Source of the DNA: Polaribacter sp. MED152
GTDB taxonomy: Bacteria > Bacteroidota > Bacteroidia > Flavobacteriales > Flavobacteriaceae
Length of the DNA stretch: 64,000 nucleotides
Reading direction: 5' to 3'
NCBI RefSeq assembly: GCF_000152945.2
Contig: NC_020830.1
Location: forward strand, 2,552,501 to 2,616,500
Shown: positions 36,677 through 45,682 of the stretch, piece by piece
How positions within the stretch are numbered: the first letter of the stretch is position 1
How the letters are laid out: each line of letters begins with the position of its first letter
Translations under genes and position numbers: made by a program
Notes under the pieces: model-generated
Databases searched by the model: none
Told to the model about the DNA's origin: nothing
The model's input: only the letters and a program-made list of their open reading frames with translations

Positions 36677-37662
36677 TACAAATCTAATTGATCAATGTTT
36701 CTCCAATTTTTCTTGTCTACTATAGTACCTTTATTTAAAATCATAATTCCAGGATTAGATCTTATCATGGTTTTTAAAGTAGTTTCATCACAAAATAAAA
36801 ATTCAAAATCTAGTTGATAACGCTCTTTGGTTAAATCTATGATATCAGAAAAAGAGGCAGAAACACCGTAAATGCTGTAGCCTTTTGCTTTAGCATCTGT
36901 AGCTAACTTTTTAATTTCTGGAAATGCACTGTAATTCGACTTTTCCAAACTAGGCATAATTACTAAAATAACTTTTTCTTTTGCTAAAATTTGTGGAGCC
37001 AAATCGTTTTGGGAATCTTCTAAAAAGAAATCATGAATTGGTGGAATTTTACCATCATTTTTATATTCCATTCCTTCAGGAATATTTGTACCAATAGCAT
37101 ATGCTCTAAAGTCAATAATTGGTAAATTAACCAAAACATACCAAGTAATTGCTGCTGATATTAATAATGATAAAAAGACAATAAAGCCATTGTTATTCCT
37201 CGGTAAAATAGGGTTGATAAATTTTATTTTAAAACCAATAAAGAATATTAAAATGGTTAGTATTACATCTTTCCAAAAGGTCTCCCAAGGCGTAAGTTTA
37301 ATAGCATCACCAAAGCAGCCACAATCTGTAACTTTATCAAAATAAGCAGAGTACCAAGTTAAAAATAGAAAGAATAGAATAATTAGTTTTAAGCTGTTTA
37401 CGGTAAATTTTCGTTTCCAACCTACTAAAAGAGCAACACCTAAAACTATTTCTGCAATAATTAAAAATATTGCAAAAGGTAAGGCATAAGGTATCAGAAA
37501 CTCTAAATTTAGTACACCTTCAGAAAAATATTCTTCAAATTTGTATTGAGAACCAATAGGATCTACCAACTTCACAAATCCAGAGAAAATAAATAATCCT
37601 CCAACAATAATTCTAGAAATTTGGACTAAAATATTGATGAATGTATCTTTTTGTTTTACCAT
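36676..37662 (-). CDS. DoxX/MauE-like membrane protein with C-terminal thioredoxin-like domain (BT_3928 family)
   Basis: 328 residues. Four helices (about 12-30, 50-75, 88-105, 128-145) form a DoxX/MauE module with the conserved loop DCGCFGDAIKLTPWETFWKD; a fifth helix (about 158-175) leads to a thioredoxin-like domain (about 195-325) that lacks CxxC. This architecture is the Bacteroidota BT_3928 family. DoxX/MauE modules are linked to quinone-coupled redox or disulfide formation; the CGC motif suggests thiol chemistry, but the activity is untested. Cotranscribed with crcB downstream and DUF1599 upstream (11 bp). Confidence 0.85.
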   Translation of the reverse strand: MVKQKDTFINILVQISRIIVGGLFIFSGFVKLVDPIGSQYKFEEYFSEGVLNLEFLIPYALPFAIFLIIAEIVLGVALLVGWKRKFTVNSLKLIILFFLFLTWYSAYFDKVTDCGCFGDAIKLTPWETFWKDVILTILIFFIGFKIKFINPILPRNNNGFIVFLSLLISAAITWYVLVNLPIIDFRAYAIGTNIPEGMEYKNDGKIPPIHDFFLEDSQNDLAPQILAKEKVILVIMPSLEKSNYSAFPEIKKLATDAKAKGYSIYGVSASFSDIIDLTKERYQLDFEFLFCDETTLKTMIRSNPGIMILNKGTIVDKKNWRNIDQLDL

Positions 37663-37673
37663 AAAATTTAAAT

Positions 37674-38210
37674 TTAATTCTGCAAATGAATCATTGCAAA
37701 AACAGCATAATTGATCATGTCTTGGTAGTTGGCATCAATACCTTCAGATACAATTGTTTTTCCTTTATTATCTTCTATTTGTTTTACACGAAGTAATTTT
37801 TGAAGAATTAAATCGGTTAAACTAGAAACACGCATATCTCTCCAAGCTTCTCCATAATCATGATTTTTATTCATCATTAATTCTTTGGTAATTTTCACGT
37901 GCTTATCATAAAGTAAAGTAGCTTCTTCAGTAGACAAATCTGGATTTTCAACCACACCTTTTTCTAGTTGAATTAAAGCCATTACAGAATAGTTGATAAT
38001 ACCAATAAATTCAGACTTTTCACCTTCATCTACTTTACGAACATCATTCTCTTGTAATTGTCTAATTCGTTGTGCTTTTATAAATATTTGATCTGTTAAT
38101 GAAGGCAAACGTAAAATACGCCAAGCACTTCCATAATCTGTCATTTTTTTTATGAATAAACTTCTGCATTCTTCAACTACAGCATCATATTGTTTTGAGG
38201 TGTCTTGCAT
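37674..38210 (-). CDS. DUF1599 family protein with internal duplication
   Basis: 178 residues made of two similar halves, each with the pattern K-DYG-AWR--R--SLTD-I--K--R--Q: KMTDYGSAWRILRLPSLTD (about 22-40) and KNHDYGEAWRDMRVSSLTD (about 113-131). DUF1599 was renamed 'nucleotide modification associated domain 1' in family databases from its occurrence in modified-DNA phages and relation to the all-alpha NTP pyrophosphatase-like fold; in Bacteroidota it is a core gene in this neighbourhood with no proven function. Divergent from the LOG-folP pair. Confidence 0.87.
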   Translation of the reverse strand: MQDTSKQYDAVVEECRSLFIKKMTDYGSAWRILRLPSLTDQIFIKAQRIRQLQENDVRKVDEGEKSEFIGIINYSVMALIQLEKGVVENPDLSTEEATLLYDKHVKITKELMMNKNHDYGEAWRDMRVSSLTDLILQKLLRVKQIEDNKGKTIVSEGIDANYQDMINYAVFAMIHLQN

Positions 38211-38292
38211 TTTTTAATAAAAAGAATTTATCAAATGTAGTAAATCTTATATCCAATTCATTTATTTTTACAATGAAATTAACAATGATTTT

Positions 38293-38874
38293 ATGAAAAG
38301 AGTAGTTGTGTTTTGTGGTTCTAGTATAGGTTTTAATCCTGTTTACAAAAAAGCCGCAAAATCTTTGGGGCACTATTTTGCAACTCATAATATTGGGTTA
38401 GTTTATGGTGGAGGTAAAATAGGAATGATGGGTGTTTTAGCAGATACCATTTTAGAAAATGAAGGTGAAGTTATTGGAGTAATACCTAAACTTTTAGAAA
38501 AGGTTGAAGTGATTCATGCAGGTGTAGAAGAAATGATTGTTTGTAAAAACATGAGTGAGCGTAAAGTAATCATGAGTAAATTGGTAGATGGTTACATTAC
38601 ACTTCCTGGTGGTTTTGGTACTTTAGATGAGCTTTTTGAAGCACTTACCTTAAACCAATTGCATATAGAACAAAAGCCTGTAGGTTTGCTGAATATTAAC
38701 GGATTTTTTGATGCCATTTTAATGCAAATTGATAAAATGGTTGAAGAAGGTTATGTGAGACCAGAAAATAGAAAGCTCTTAATTGTTGCAAATACTGTAG
38801 ATGATTTAATGATAAAAATGCAGCAATATGTTGCTCCAGAGTTAGGGCATGTAATTCAAAAAGTGGTAAAATAG
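38293..38874 (+). CDS. LOG family protein (TIGR00730), nucleotide 5'-monophosphate phosphoribohydrolase
   Basis: 193 residues, Rossmann fold. Diagnostic motifs GGGKIGMMG and PGGFGTLDELFE, the second carrying the catalytic Glu of LOG proteins. The family was misnamed lysine decarboxylase; verified members cleave cytokinin or purine nucleotide 5'-monophosphates to base and ribose phosphate. It precedes folP by one base and is divergently transcribed from DUF1599. Confidence 0.93.
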   Translation: MKRVVVFCGSSIGFNPVYKKAAKSLGHYFATHNIGLVYGGGKIGMMGVLADTILENEGEVIGVIPKLLEKVEVIHAGVEEMIVCKNMSERKVIMSKLVDGYITLPGGFGTLDELFEALTLNQLHIEQKPVGLLNINGFFDAILMQIDKMVEEGYVRPENRKLLIVANTVDDLMIKMQQYVAPELGHVIQKVVK

Positions 38875-38875
38875 A

Positions 38876-39697
38876 ATGACGATTAACTGCAAAGGCAATT
38901 TGATAGATTTAGCTTCTCCAAAAGTTATGGGGATTTTAAACATAACTCCAGATTCTTTTTATGATGGAGGAAAGTACAAAGACGAAAACGCCATTTTAAG
39001 ACAAGTTGATAAAATGTTAGAAGAAGGTGCAACATTTATAGATGTTGGTGCCTATTCTTCTAGACCAGGAGCAGCACATATTTCTGAAGAAGAAGAATTA
39101 AAAAGAATTTTACCAGTAGTTGATTTGTTGGTAAAAAACTTTCCAGACATTATTCTTTCTATAGATACATTTAGAAGCGCTGTTGCTAGAGCCACAATAG
39201 GTTCTGGTGCAGCACTAATTAATGATATTTCAGGTGGTAATATGGATGACCAAATGTTTGCAACTGTTGCAGATTTGCAAGTTCCATACGTTTTAATGCA
39301 TATGTTAGGTACACCACAAAATATGCAGAAAAATCCTGTTTATGAAGATGTAACAAAAGAGATAATTTCCTTTTTTGCAGCACAGATTTTTAAATTACAT
39401 CAATTAAAGTTAAATGATGTAATCATTGATGTTGGTTTTGGTTTTGGTAAAACGTTAGAACATAACTTTGAGATTTTAAAAAACTTATCACTTTTCAAAA
39501 GTTTAGATGCACCTATTTTGGCAGGTGTTTCTAGAAAATCGATGTTGTACAAAACTTTAGATGTTTCTGCTAAAGAAGCCTTAAATGCAACCACTTCTGC
39601 AAACACTATTGCTTTGTTAAATGGTGCAAATATTCTACGAGTGCATGATGTAAAAGAAGCTTTAGAGGCTGTAAAAATTGTACAGCAAATAAAATAA
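38876..39697 (+). CDS. folP: Dihydropteroate synthase
   Basis: 273 residues, full length. Contains MGILNITPDSFYDGG, GATFIDVGAYSSRPGA, LSIDTFRSAVA, INDISGG, MHMLGTP and the end VSRKSM-... LRVHDV, all DHPS landmarks for pterin and p-aminobenzoate binding. It makes dihydropteroate in folate synthesis and is the sulfonamide target. Start one base after the LOG stop (TAGAATG), so translation is likely coupled. A structured repeat element follows at 39725. Confidence 0.96.
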   Translation: MTINCKGNLIDLASPKVMGILNITPDSFYDGGKYKDENAILRQVDKMLEEGATFIDVGAYSSRPGAAHISEEEELKRILPVVDLLVKNFPDIILSIDTFRSAVARATIGSGAALINDISGGNMDDQMFATVADLQVPYVLMHMLGTPQNMQKNPVYEDVTKEIISFFAAQIFKLHQLKLNDVIIDVGFGFGKTLEHNFEILKNLSLFKSLDAPILAGVSRKSMLYKTLDVSAKEALNATTSANTIALLNGANILRVHDVKEALEAVKIVQQIK

Positions 39698-39724
39698 ATT
39701 AATTCAAATTCTTCATTTATAGTC

Positions 39725-39800
39725 TAGCCCTGATTGAACGATTTGTTTGAGCTCTTTTGAAGCATGAAAAAAGCGAGTAGTGAAAGCAGGAAATGGCTTC
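39725..39800 (+). ncRNA. Structured repeat element, copy 1 (flavobacterial ncRNA-like)
   Basis: TAGCCCTGATTG (39725-39736) and GAAAGCAGGAAATGGCTTC (39782-39800) recur at 56898 and 56969 in the same order, with a variable middle. CCTG and AGC near the 5' end can pair with CAGG and GCT near the 3' end, so the ends close a multibranch structure. A flavobacterial motif of this type is known as Flavo-1 RNA; I think this is a member, but I could not check it against the model. Confidence 0.5.
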
Positions 39801-39869
39801 AGAAAAATAGCAAAAAGACCTGGGTAAATTAATTTTACTTCACAAATTTTCTATGTATTTTTGCAAACT

Positions 39870-41834
39870 ATGCAAGAAACAAAAAAACATCAATTAACAG
39901 ATTGGTTACCAACTACAAACAGGGAAGTTAAAATCCGTGGATGGGATCAATTAGATGTTATTTTATTTAGTGGAGATGCTTATGTAGATCATCCTTCTTT
40001 TGGGCCAGCAGTAATTGGTCGAATTTTAGAAAGCTATGGTTTACGAGTTGCTATTGTGCCTCAGCCAAATGTAAATGATAATTTACAAGATTTTGAAAAA
40101 CTGGGTAAGCCAAGACTATTTTTTGGTTGTACTGGTGGTTGTATGGATCCTATGGTTTCTAACTACACAGCTAGCAAAAAAAGAAGAGATAAAGATGCAT
40201 ACACACCAAATGGTGATAAAGGTTTTAGACCAGACTATGCAACATCTGTGTATTCTAGAATATTAAAAGATAAATTTCCTGATGTACCAGTTTTAATTGG
40301 TGGTATAGAAGCTTCTTTAAGAAGAGTAACTCATTATGATTATTGGTCTGATAAATTGTTACCTACTATTTTAGAAACCTCAAGGGCAGATATGCTTGTT
40401 TACGGAATGGGTGAACAGCCTTTGCGTGAAATTGTAACTTTATTGCAAAAAGGAGTGCCTTTTTCTAGTTTAAAAAACATTAAACAAACTGCAGTTTTAA
40501 TTGATCAGAAAGAAGAGAAATTACCTGTTATAAATGATTGGGAGGATGTAACTATCAATTCTCATGAAGCCTGTTTGAAAGACAAAAAGACGTTCGCCTC
40601 TAATTTTAAAGTGATAGAGCAAGAGTCTAATAAATTAAAAGCGAGAAGGATTTTACAGGATGTTAAAGGTAAAACCTTAGTTATTAATCCGCCCTTTCCA
40701 ACAATGACAGAAAAGGAGATTGATGGTTCTTTTGATTTGCCTTACACAAGATTACCACATCCAAAATATGATAAACGTGGACCTATACCTGCGTTTGAAA
40801 TGATTAAATTTTCTATTAATATACATAGAGGATGTTTTGGTGGATGTAGCTTTTGTACAATTTCTGCACATCAAGGAAAATTTATTGCAAGTAGGAGCCA
40901 AGAATCTGTTTTGAGAGAAGTAGATAAGGTTGCAAATATGCCAGACTTTAAAGGTTATTTGTCTGATATTGGTGGGCCTTCTGCAAACATGTATCAAATG
41001 AAAGGTAAAGTACAATCTATCTGTGATAAGTGTGTTGCTCCAAGTTGTATTTCGCCTGTAATTTGTTCTAATTTAGATACCTCTCATAAACCGTTAACAG
41101 ATTTATATCAAGCAGTAGATAAACATCCGAAGATTAAAAAATCTTTTATAGGTAGTGGAATTAGACATGATATGTTGGTTCCTGAATTTAATAAAAATGC
41201 AGATCCTAAAGAATTGGATGCTTATACAGAAGAGGTAATGACCAAGCATGTTTCTGGTCGTTTAAAAGTAGCGCCAGAACACACTTCAGATCCTGTTTTA
41301 AAATTAATGCGTAAACCATCTTTTACGTATTTTCATAAGTTTAAAGAACGTTTTGATAGAATTAATATTAGGAAGAAATTGAACTTACAATTAATTCCGT
41401 ATTTTATTTCTAGTCATCCTGCAAGTGAAGTGGAAGATATGGCTAACTTGGCTGCTGAAACTAAAAATATGGGCTTTCAGCTAGAACAAGTTCAAGGTTT
41501 TACGCCAACTCCAATGACGGTTGCTACAGTAATTTATTATTCAGGGTATCATCCTTATACATTAAAACCAACTAGAACTCCTAAGACTAAAAAGGAGAAA
41601 GAAGATCAGCATAAATTTTTCTTTTGGTATAAAAAGGAAAATAAAGATTGGATTAGAAATACCTTAAATAAAGTAGGAAGACAAGATTTGTTAAATGTTT
41701 TGTTGCCAGAAAATAAATCGTGGCAAAAGAATAAAAAGGCAAAGCCTGCTAAAAACACTTTTGATGATGCTGTCCCTTTTAATAGAAGAAAAAAGAAAGT
41801 AACTCGTAGTTCTTCTAAAAAAAGACGAAGATAA
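39870..41834 (+). CDS. YgiQ family radical SAM protein (UPF0313)
   Basis: 654 residues from ATG 39870; a TTG three codons earlier is less likely. N-terminal UPF0313 domain (FSGDAYVDHPSFG, GCTGGCMD), radical SAM core with the CxxxCxxC cluster in RGCFGGCSFCTISAHQGK, a second Cys group near CDKCVAPSCISPVIC, and a basic C-terminal tail (RRKKKVTRSSSKKRRR). YgiQ proteins are widespread; the reaction is unknown. An exact -7 box TATTTTTG lies at 39856-39863, so the mRNA would have almost no leader if it is used. Confidence 0.93.
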   Translation: MQETKKHQLTDWLPTTNREVKIRGWDQLDVILFSGDAYVDHPSFGPAVIGRILESYGLRVAIVPQPNVNDNLQDFEKLGKPRLFFGCTGGCMDPMVSNYTASKKRRDKDAYTPNGDKGFRPDYATSVYSRILKDKFPDVPVLIGGIEASLRRVTHYDYWSDKLLPTILETSRADMLVYGMGEQPLREIVTLLQKGVPFSSLKNIKQTAVLIDQKEEKLPVINDWEDVTINSHEACLKDKKTFASNFKVIEQESNKLKARRILQDVKGKTLVINPPFPTMTEKEIDGSFDLPYTRLPHPKYDKRGPIPAFEMIKFSINIHRGCFGGCSFCTISAHQGKFIASRSQESVLREVDKVANMPDFKGYLSDIGGPSANMYQMKGKVQSICDKCVAPSCISPVICSNLDTSHKPLTDLYQAVDKHPKIKKSFIGSGIRHDMLVPEFNKNADPKELDAYTEEVMTKHVSGRLKVAPEHTSDPVLKLMRKPSFTYFHKFKERFDRINIRKKLNLQLIPYFISSHPASEVEDMANLAAETKNMGFQLEQVQGFTPTPMTVATVIYYSGYHPYTLKPTRTPKTKKEKEDQHKFFFWYKKENKDWIRNTLNKVGRQDLLNVLLPENKSWQKNKKAKPAKNTFDDAVPFNRRKKKVTRSSSKKRRR

Positions 41835-41836
41835 AT

Positions 41837-42577
41837 TTACTCTGGTAAAACTGTAATGTGAACTTTTAAAATACATTCATTTTTATAATCAGTATCAGCA
41901 GTAAAAGCTTTAATAACTAACATATTACTTTGGCCAACTAGAGTTTGGTCTATTTTAATTTGAAAACGATTTGAATCTTGATTAATTCTTAGTTTACCAG
42001 CAAAATGATATAACTGATATTCAATTTTTCGGTCTTTTGGGTCGTTAGCTTCTACTAAAAGCTCATATTCATCGCCAATTTTTAAAATTGGTTTTTGTTG
42101 ATTTTCTTCAGGATTGATAGTCCAAGTATTGCCAAGATTATCAGAAATTTTAGAAATAGAAATAAAATAATCGTCTATCTTATTTTTCTTATTGTTAAAA
42201 ATGGTAATGGCATTTTTTAGATCTTGAACAATTCCAGAAAGTAAATGTTCTTGACTCTGAATTAAATCCTGACCATTATTCTGTGTTTTCTGGAACTGAA
42301 GAACTTCATTAAAGAAAACTTCAAACCTTTTTTTATCAAACAGAACAGGTAGAAAGTGATCCCAATTTTTATCTATAATTTCTTTTAAGTCTTCCAGCTC
42401 ACTGTAAAAGATTATTCTTTTTTCAAATAGAAAGCCATCATTCTGCTTTTTTGAATGGGCTCTTTTTGCCACCCATTTATCAGAAATTTCTTTAGAAACT
42501 TGGTAGTGACTGCTGTCTGCATTGCCAAGAATATCAATAATTAATTGTCTTAATGTGGTGATGTATTGTTGTATCAT
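41837..42577 (-). CDS. Unknown protein, possible HEPN-like N-terminal part
   Basis: 246 residues, no signal peptide. The N-terminal half is helical (about 1-130) and its order, W-AKR then LFEKRIIFYSELEDLKEIIDKNWDHFLPVLFDKKRF, faintly resembles Swt1-like HEPN domains, but the RxxxxH catalytic motif is not visible. The C-terminal half (about 145-246) is beta-rich and may be an Ig-like fold. It lies downstream of DUF3667 on the same strand (100-bp gap) and faces the convergent YgiQ gene at 2 bp. Function unknown; the HEPN idea is weak. Confidence 0.6.
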   Translation of the reverse strand: MIQQYITTLRQLIIDILGNADSSHYQVSKEISDKWVAKRAHSKKQNDGFLFEKRIIFYSELEDLKEIIDKNWDHFLPVLFDKKRFEVFFNEVLQFQKTQNNGQDLIQSQEHLLSGIVQDLKNAITIFNNKKNKIDDYFISISKISDNLGNTWTINPEENQQKPILKIGDEYELLVEANDPKDRKIEYQLYHFAGKLRINQDSNRFQIKIDQTLVGQSNMLVIKAFTADTDYKNECILKVHITVLPE

Positions 42578-42677
42578 TAATAAAACTGAGTTAAAAGAAA
42601 TCTATTACAAGAGTTAGCGAAGTTAAATTTTTAAATTTTGAGAACCAAGTCTCTAATAGATTCTCTTAATTTTTTAC

Positions 42678-43859
42678 CTAAAAGATGGCGAAAGATATTA
42701 AGAATAAAATTCCCATTCCAAATGAGGCTATAAAGCCAAAACTAATATTTAATAATATAAATTTTAAGAATGTTTTAAAATAACCTTGCTGATAAAATTT
42801 TTTCATAGCCAAGTATAGATAAATTAAAAAGAGGATTAGAAAAACCCAAACTGCTGGAGTTACATGAAAAATTAGAAATATAAAGTATATGGAGAACAGC
42901 ATAAAGAATACTGTTTGCACATGAAATACAAAAATAAGATGATCTACATACGTGTATTTTCTTCTAATAAAATAGAATTTTAAGAAGAGTGTGAAAAATG
43001 GTAGAAATATAAATAAGGCAATAGATCCATAAGACAATAATTGATTAAAATACTGTTCTCTTGTTTCTTCATTTTTAGAGAAAGAATGTAAACTTTTGGC
43101 TCTTGTGAATAGAAATCTATTCGTAAAGTTTTTTTCATAACCCAAAGAATCTAGCGCATTATTAATATCAGGATTCGGATTTTCCTTTACATAATCCATA
43201 AAGGCATTAAGTTTAGAATCAAAATCTAGATTAATGCTGTCATCAGTTGAGTCTTTTTGGCTCTCTATTTTAATGGCTTCTAAATCTTTCATGAAAGTAG
43301 AATCTTTTGCTTGTTTGTCTACTTCATCTAAAATTATTTTTCTTGTTTTCTCAGGCACAGGAATAATGAAGTTTTTCATTTCGGTATCAACCTCTTTTTT
43401 TAAAGAGTCAATTTCTTTTTCCGTGAGTTTTTTAGACTTTACCTCAGTTGAATCTTTTTGTTTGATGTCGATTATTTTTTCGGTAACATTGGTAGCAAGC
43501 GCTTCATACTTTTGTACTGTTTTGTATAAACCAATCAATAAAAAGAAGATGATGGAAACCGTTAAATAGAAACGAAAAGGATTTGTGTAACGTTGTCTTT
43601 TACCACTAATATAGTCTCTTGAAACTTTACCTGGTTTTGTAAGTAGAGGTATTAGAGTGTTCCAAAATTTAGCTTCAAAATTGAATAAACCATTAAAAAC
43701 TTCATGAATAAAACTTAAAAAGGTAATTCTGTAGCCATTATTGGCTTGGCCACATTCAGGGCAAAAATTTTCTGATCCGCTAAAAGGATGCCCACAATTT
43801 AAGCATGCAGGATCTTTAATTTTGGCTACTTTATTTTTACCTTTAGTTAGTTTGATAAT
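42678..43859 (-). CDS. DUF3667 membrane protein with N-terminal zinc ribbon; no canonical start codon
   Basis: The frame is open from the stop at 43896-43898 to 42678. Read from 43859 it encodes a zinc ribbon (ACLNCGHPFSGSENFCPEC, two CxxC pairs), then FNFEAKFWNTL, PGKVSRDYISGKRQRYTNP, a first membrane helix at FRFYLTVSIIFFLLIG, a long charged extramembrane loop, and about four more helices. This is the full DUF3667 layout. No ATG, GTG or TTG precedes the zinc ribbon; the likeliest start is ATT 43857-43859 (overlapping apaG by 13 bp), otherwise a distal TTG at 43538 that would delete the zinc ribbon and first helix. Function unknown; about 393 residues if ATT is used. Confidence 0.75.
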   Translation of the reverse strand: MIKLTKGKNKVAKIKDPACLNCGHPFSGSENFCPECGQANNGYRITFLSFIHEVFNGLFNFEAKFWNTLIPLLTKPGKVSRDYISGKRQRYTNPFRFYLTVSIIFFLLIGLYKTVQKYEALATNVTEKIIDIKQKDSTEVKSKKLTEKEIDSLKKEVDTEMKNFIIPVPEKTRKIILDEVDKQAKDSTFMKDLEAIKIESQKDSTDDSINLDFDSKLNAFMDYVKENPNPDINNALDSLGYEKNFTNRFLFTRAKSLHSFSKNEETREQYFNQLLSYGSIALFIFLPFFTLFLKFYFIRRKYTYVDHLIFVFHVQTVFFMLFSIYFIFLIFHVTPAVWVFLILFLIYLYLAMKKFYQQGYFKTFLKFILLNISFGFIASFGMGILFLISFAIF

Positions 43860-44233
43860 ATGGTTGTTGCAAGTTGAAACGTAGGTATGTAAACTTTAAA
43901 TTCTTCTAAAGTATTGGTGTTTATCATTTTGTAATATCCGTTCATGGCACCAATATTAGATTCTAAAAAGCAGCCAGAACTGTAAGAGTAATGATCATTT
44001 GGTTGTAATACAGGGCTTTGACCAACAACACCTTCACCTTCTACAATTTCGGTTTTATTTAAACTGTCGTAAATTTTCCAAAATCGGTCTGTAAGTTGCA
44101 CTGTTTCTAAAGAATGATTTTCTATAGTAATAAAGTAGGCAAAAACGTAATACAATCTATTGTTTCTATAGCTTGTACCATTAAATTTCGTTTTTACAGA
44201 AATTCGAATGCCTTTTGTTACTTGCTCAATCAT
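43847..44233 (-). CDS. apaG: ApaG domain protein
   Basis: 128 residues from ATG 44233 (MIEQVTKGIRISVKTKF, the normal ApaG start); an upstream ATG adds 12 residues without similarity. The fibronectin-like domain includes YYVFAYFITIENHS, VQLTDRFWKI, VEGEGVVGQSPVLQP and FLESNIGAMNGYYKM. ApaG is tied to Co2+/Mg2+ handling by genetics in enterobacteria, and the domain binds pyrophosphate; the flavobacterial role is unknown. Followed by overlapping DUF3667, preceded by the T9SS plug gene. Confidence 0.9.
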   Translation of the reverse strand: MIEQVTKGIRISVKTKFNGTSYRNNRLYYVFAYFITIENHSLETVQLTDRFWKIYDSLNKTEIVEGEGVVGQSPVLQPNDHYSYSSGCFLESNIGAMNGYYKMINTNTLEEFKVYIPTFQLATTILSN

Positions 44234-44282
44234 TAAGGTAAATGTAGTTTTTTTGATTAAAAAATACAAATACTAACTTTAA

Positions 44283-45500
44283 TTATCTATTTTGATTAAA
44301 AGTAGCATTTCCAACACCTATAACTCTATCATATAAACTGCCAAAAGGTTTAAAATAAACAATGACTGTGTATTCATTTTCGGTCTGAAAAAAGGTGCCA
44401 TTAATTTCGTTGGTGTTTACGTTTCCAGATTCATCAACTGTAGCAAATGTATAATTATAAAAGCCTTGTTTCAGCAGTACACTTCCAGAATACATGCTAT
44501 TGTTAAAATCATATTCTAGTTGAGTTTCATCTTCAATTTCAAAATTATTGAAGGCACCATATACGTGCACCTGTTTGTCTGCAAAAGGCTCGTCTGCATT
44601 TATGGTAAAATGCATTCTTGCATAATCTGCTTCAGTTCTGGCATCATTTCCGTCTAAAGTTCTAAAAACGAATTGCCCATTAATATCTGGGTTATATCTA
44701 TAGGTTAAATAAGGATCATAAGTAAAAGGATATACGTAATGCTGAAATACATCACCTTTTTCAATTCTAACAATATTGATGCTTTTGTTTCTTAAGAACT
44801 TGCTGTCAAAATTTAAGTACTCATTACCACCCCAAAAGTTAGTTTGGTTAGAGTAAGTATATTTTAATTGATTAGGTTTAAAAAATGTAGGTTGTAAATC
44901 AGTAATTTTTTCATTCCAATTTTCATTTTTTAAAATAGCTACATTAATTTCCTGCTGTGGATTGTTGATTCTTAAATTAGGATAATTAACACTAAATTCG
45001 AGAGTTTGTTGTTTATTTAATGTTTTGGCATTTCTACTTCTAGACACTTGAATACCTATTGTTGCTGCACTTTCGTATAACACGAATTTACGCGTAAAAA
45101 CAACGTCATCATCATCGTCTAAAACGGATAAAAGGTAATTACCACTTTTTGTAATTACTGTATTTGCATTGGGAATTCTTACTTCATAATGCGAATAACT
45201 TTGTAAAGTATTAAAAGAATTGGTGACATTAATTATGGTATTTTCGTCAAATCCATCTATAAACTGACTCGAAAGCAATCTGCTTTTTTGCCAATCGTGT
45301 GTCATGTGTTCAATTCTATATTGATAATCTTTTCCATCAGCCTCTAAATCATCAAAAGAAAGTTCTAAGGTAGTTCCTAATGGTACAATTGAAGTGTAAA
45401 CATCATCACCCAAAGCCCTTAATTGAATAGATTTTATTTCTTGATTGTAGCCCTGAATGCTAGATAATAGCGTGATAATAATGAATATAAATTTCTTCAT
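44283..45500 (-). CDS. Type IX secretion system plug protein (DUF5103)
   Basis: 405 residues with a signal peptide (about 1-19, ends QGYNQ). DUF5103 markers: IKSIQLRALGDDVYTSIVPLG, LELSFDDLEADGKDYQYR-EHM, GFYNYTFATVDESG and the C-terminal VIGVGNAT. The crystal structure of the flavobacterial T9SS showed this family as the Plug that closes the periplasmic side of the SprA translocon when PorV is absent. It is exported, and its presence agrees with the T9SS sorting domain on the GH16 enzyme here. Divergent from the nqr operon. Confidence 0.88.
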   Translation of the reverse strand: MKKFIFIIITLLSSIQGYNQEIKSIQLRALGDDVYTSIVPLGTTLELSFDDLEADGKDYQYRIEHMTHDWQKSRLLSSQFIDGFDENTIINVTNSFNTLQSYSHYEVRIPNANTVITKSGNYLLSVLDDDDDVVFTRKFVLYESAATIGIQVSRSRNAKTLNKQQTLEFSVNYPNLRINNPQQEINVAILKNENWNEKITDLQPTFFKPNQLKYTYSNQTNFWGGNEYLNFDSKFLRNKSINIVRIEKGDVFQHYVYPFTYDPYLTYRYNPDINGQFVFRTLDGNDARTEADYARMHFTINADEPFADKQVHVYGAFNNFEIEDETQLEYDFNNSMYSGSVLLKQGFYNYTFATVDESGNVNTNEINGTFFQTENEYTVIVYFKPFGSLYDRVIGVGNATFNQNR

Positions 45501-45637
45501 TTTACAAAAATATCAAAAGATTTCTAAGGATATTACAAAATTCAAGCCAAAAATGAATATCAATTTAAATTATTTAGAATAAATATAAATAACAAATTTA
45601 AGCCGTTTTTTATGTTTAAAATAATGCTTAAAAGCCG

Positions 45638-45645
45638 TAAATTTG
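45638..45645 (+). promoter_or_regulatory. Putative -7 box of the nqr operon
   Basis: TAAATTTG matches TAnnTTTG exactly; leader to nqrA ATG 45683 is about 30 nt. The heptamer AAGCCGT occurs just upstream of it (45632-45638) and again at 45600-45606, a possible regulator repeat. Confidence 0.5.
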
Positions 45646-45682
45646 CATGATTTTTTTAGTTAAATAAAATTCCACAATTACT

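Noticed and set aside
36674..36690. Fluoride riboswitch in front of crcB
   Set aside because: crcB starts on the last base of the stop codon of the upstream gene, so there is no leader to hold one.
38185..38388. Small minus-strand frame overlapping the DUF1599 and LOG starts
   Set aside because: It covers the divergent promoter region and the LOG N-terminus and shows no family features.
43234..43569. Open frame on the + strand opposite DUF3667
   Set aside because: Mirror of the charged loop of DUF3667; Ser/Phe-rich with no signal, motif or promoter.
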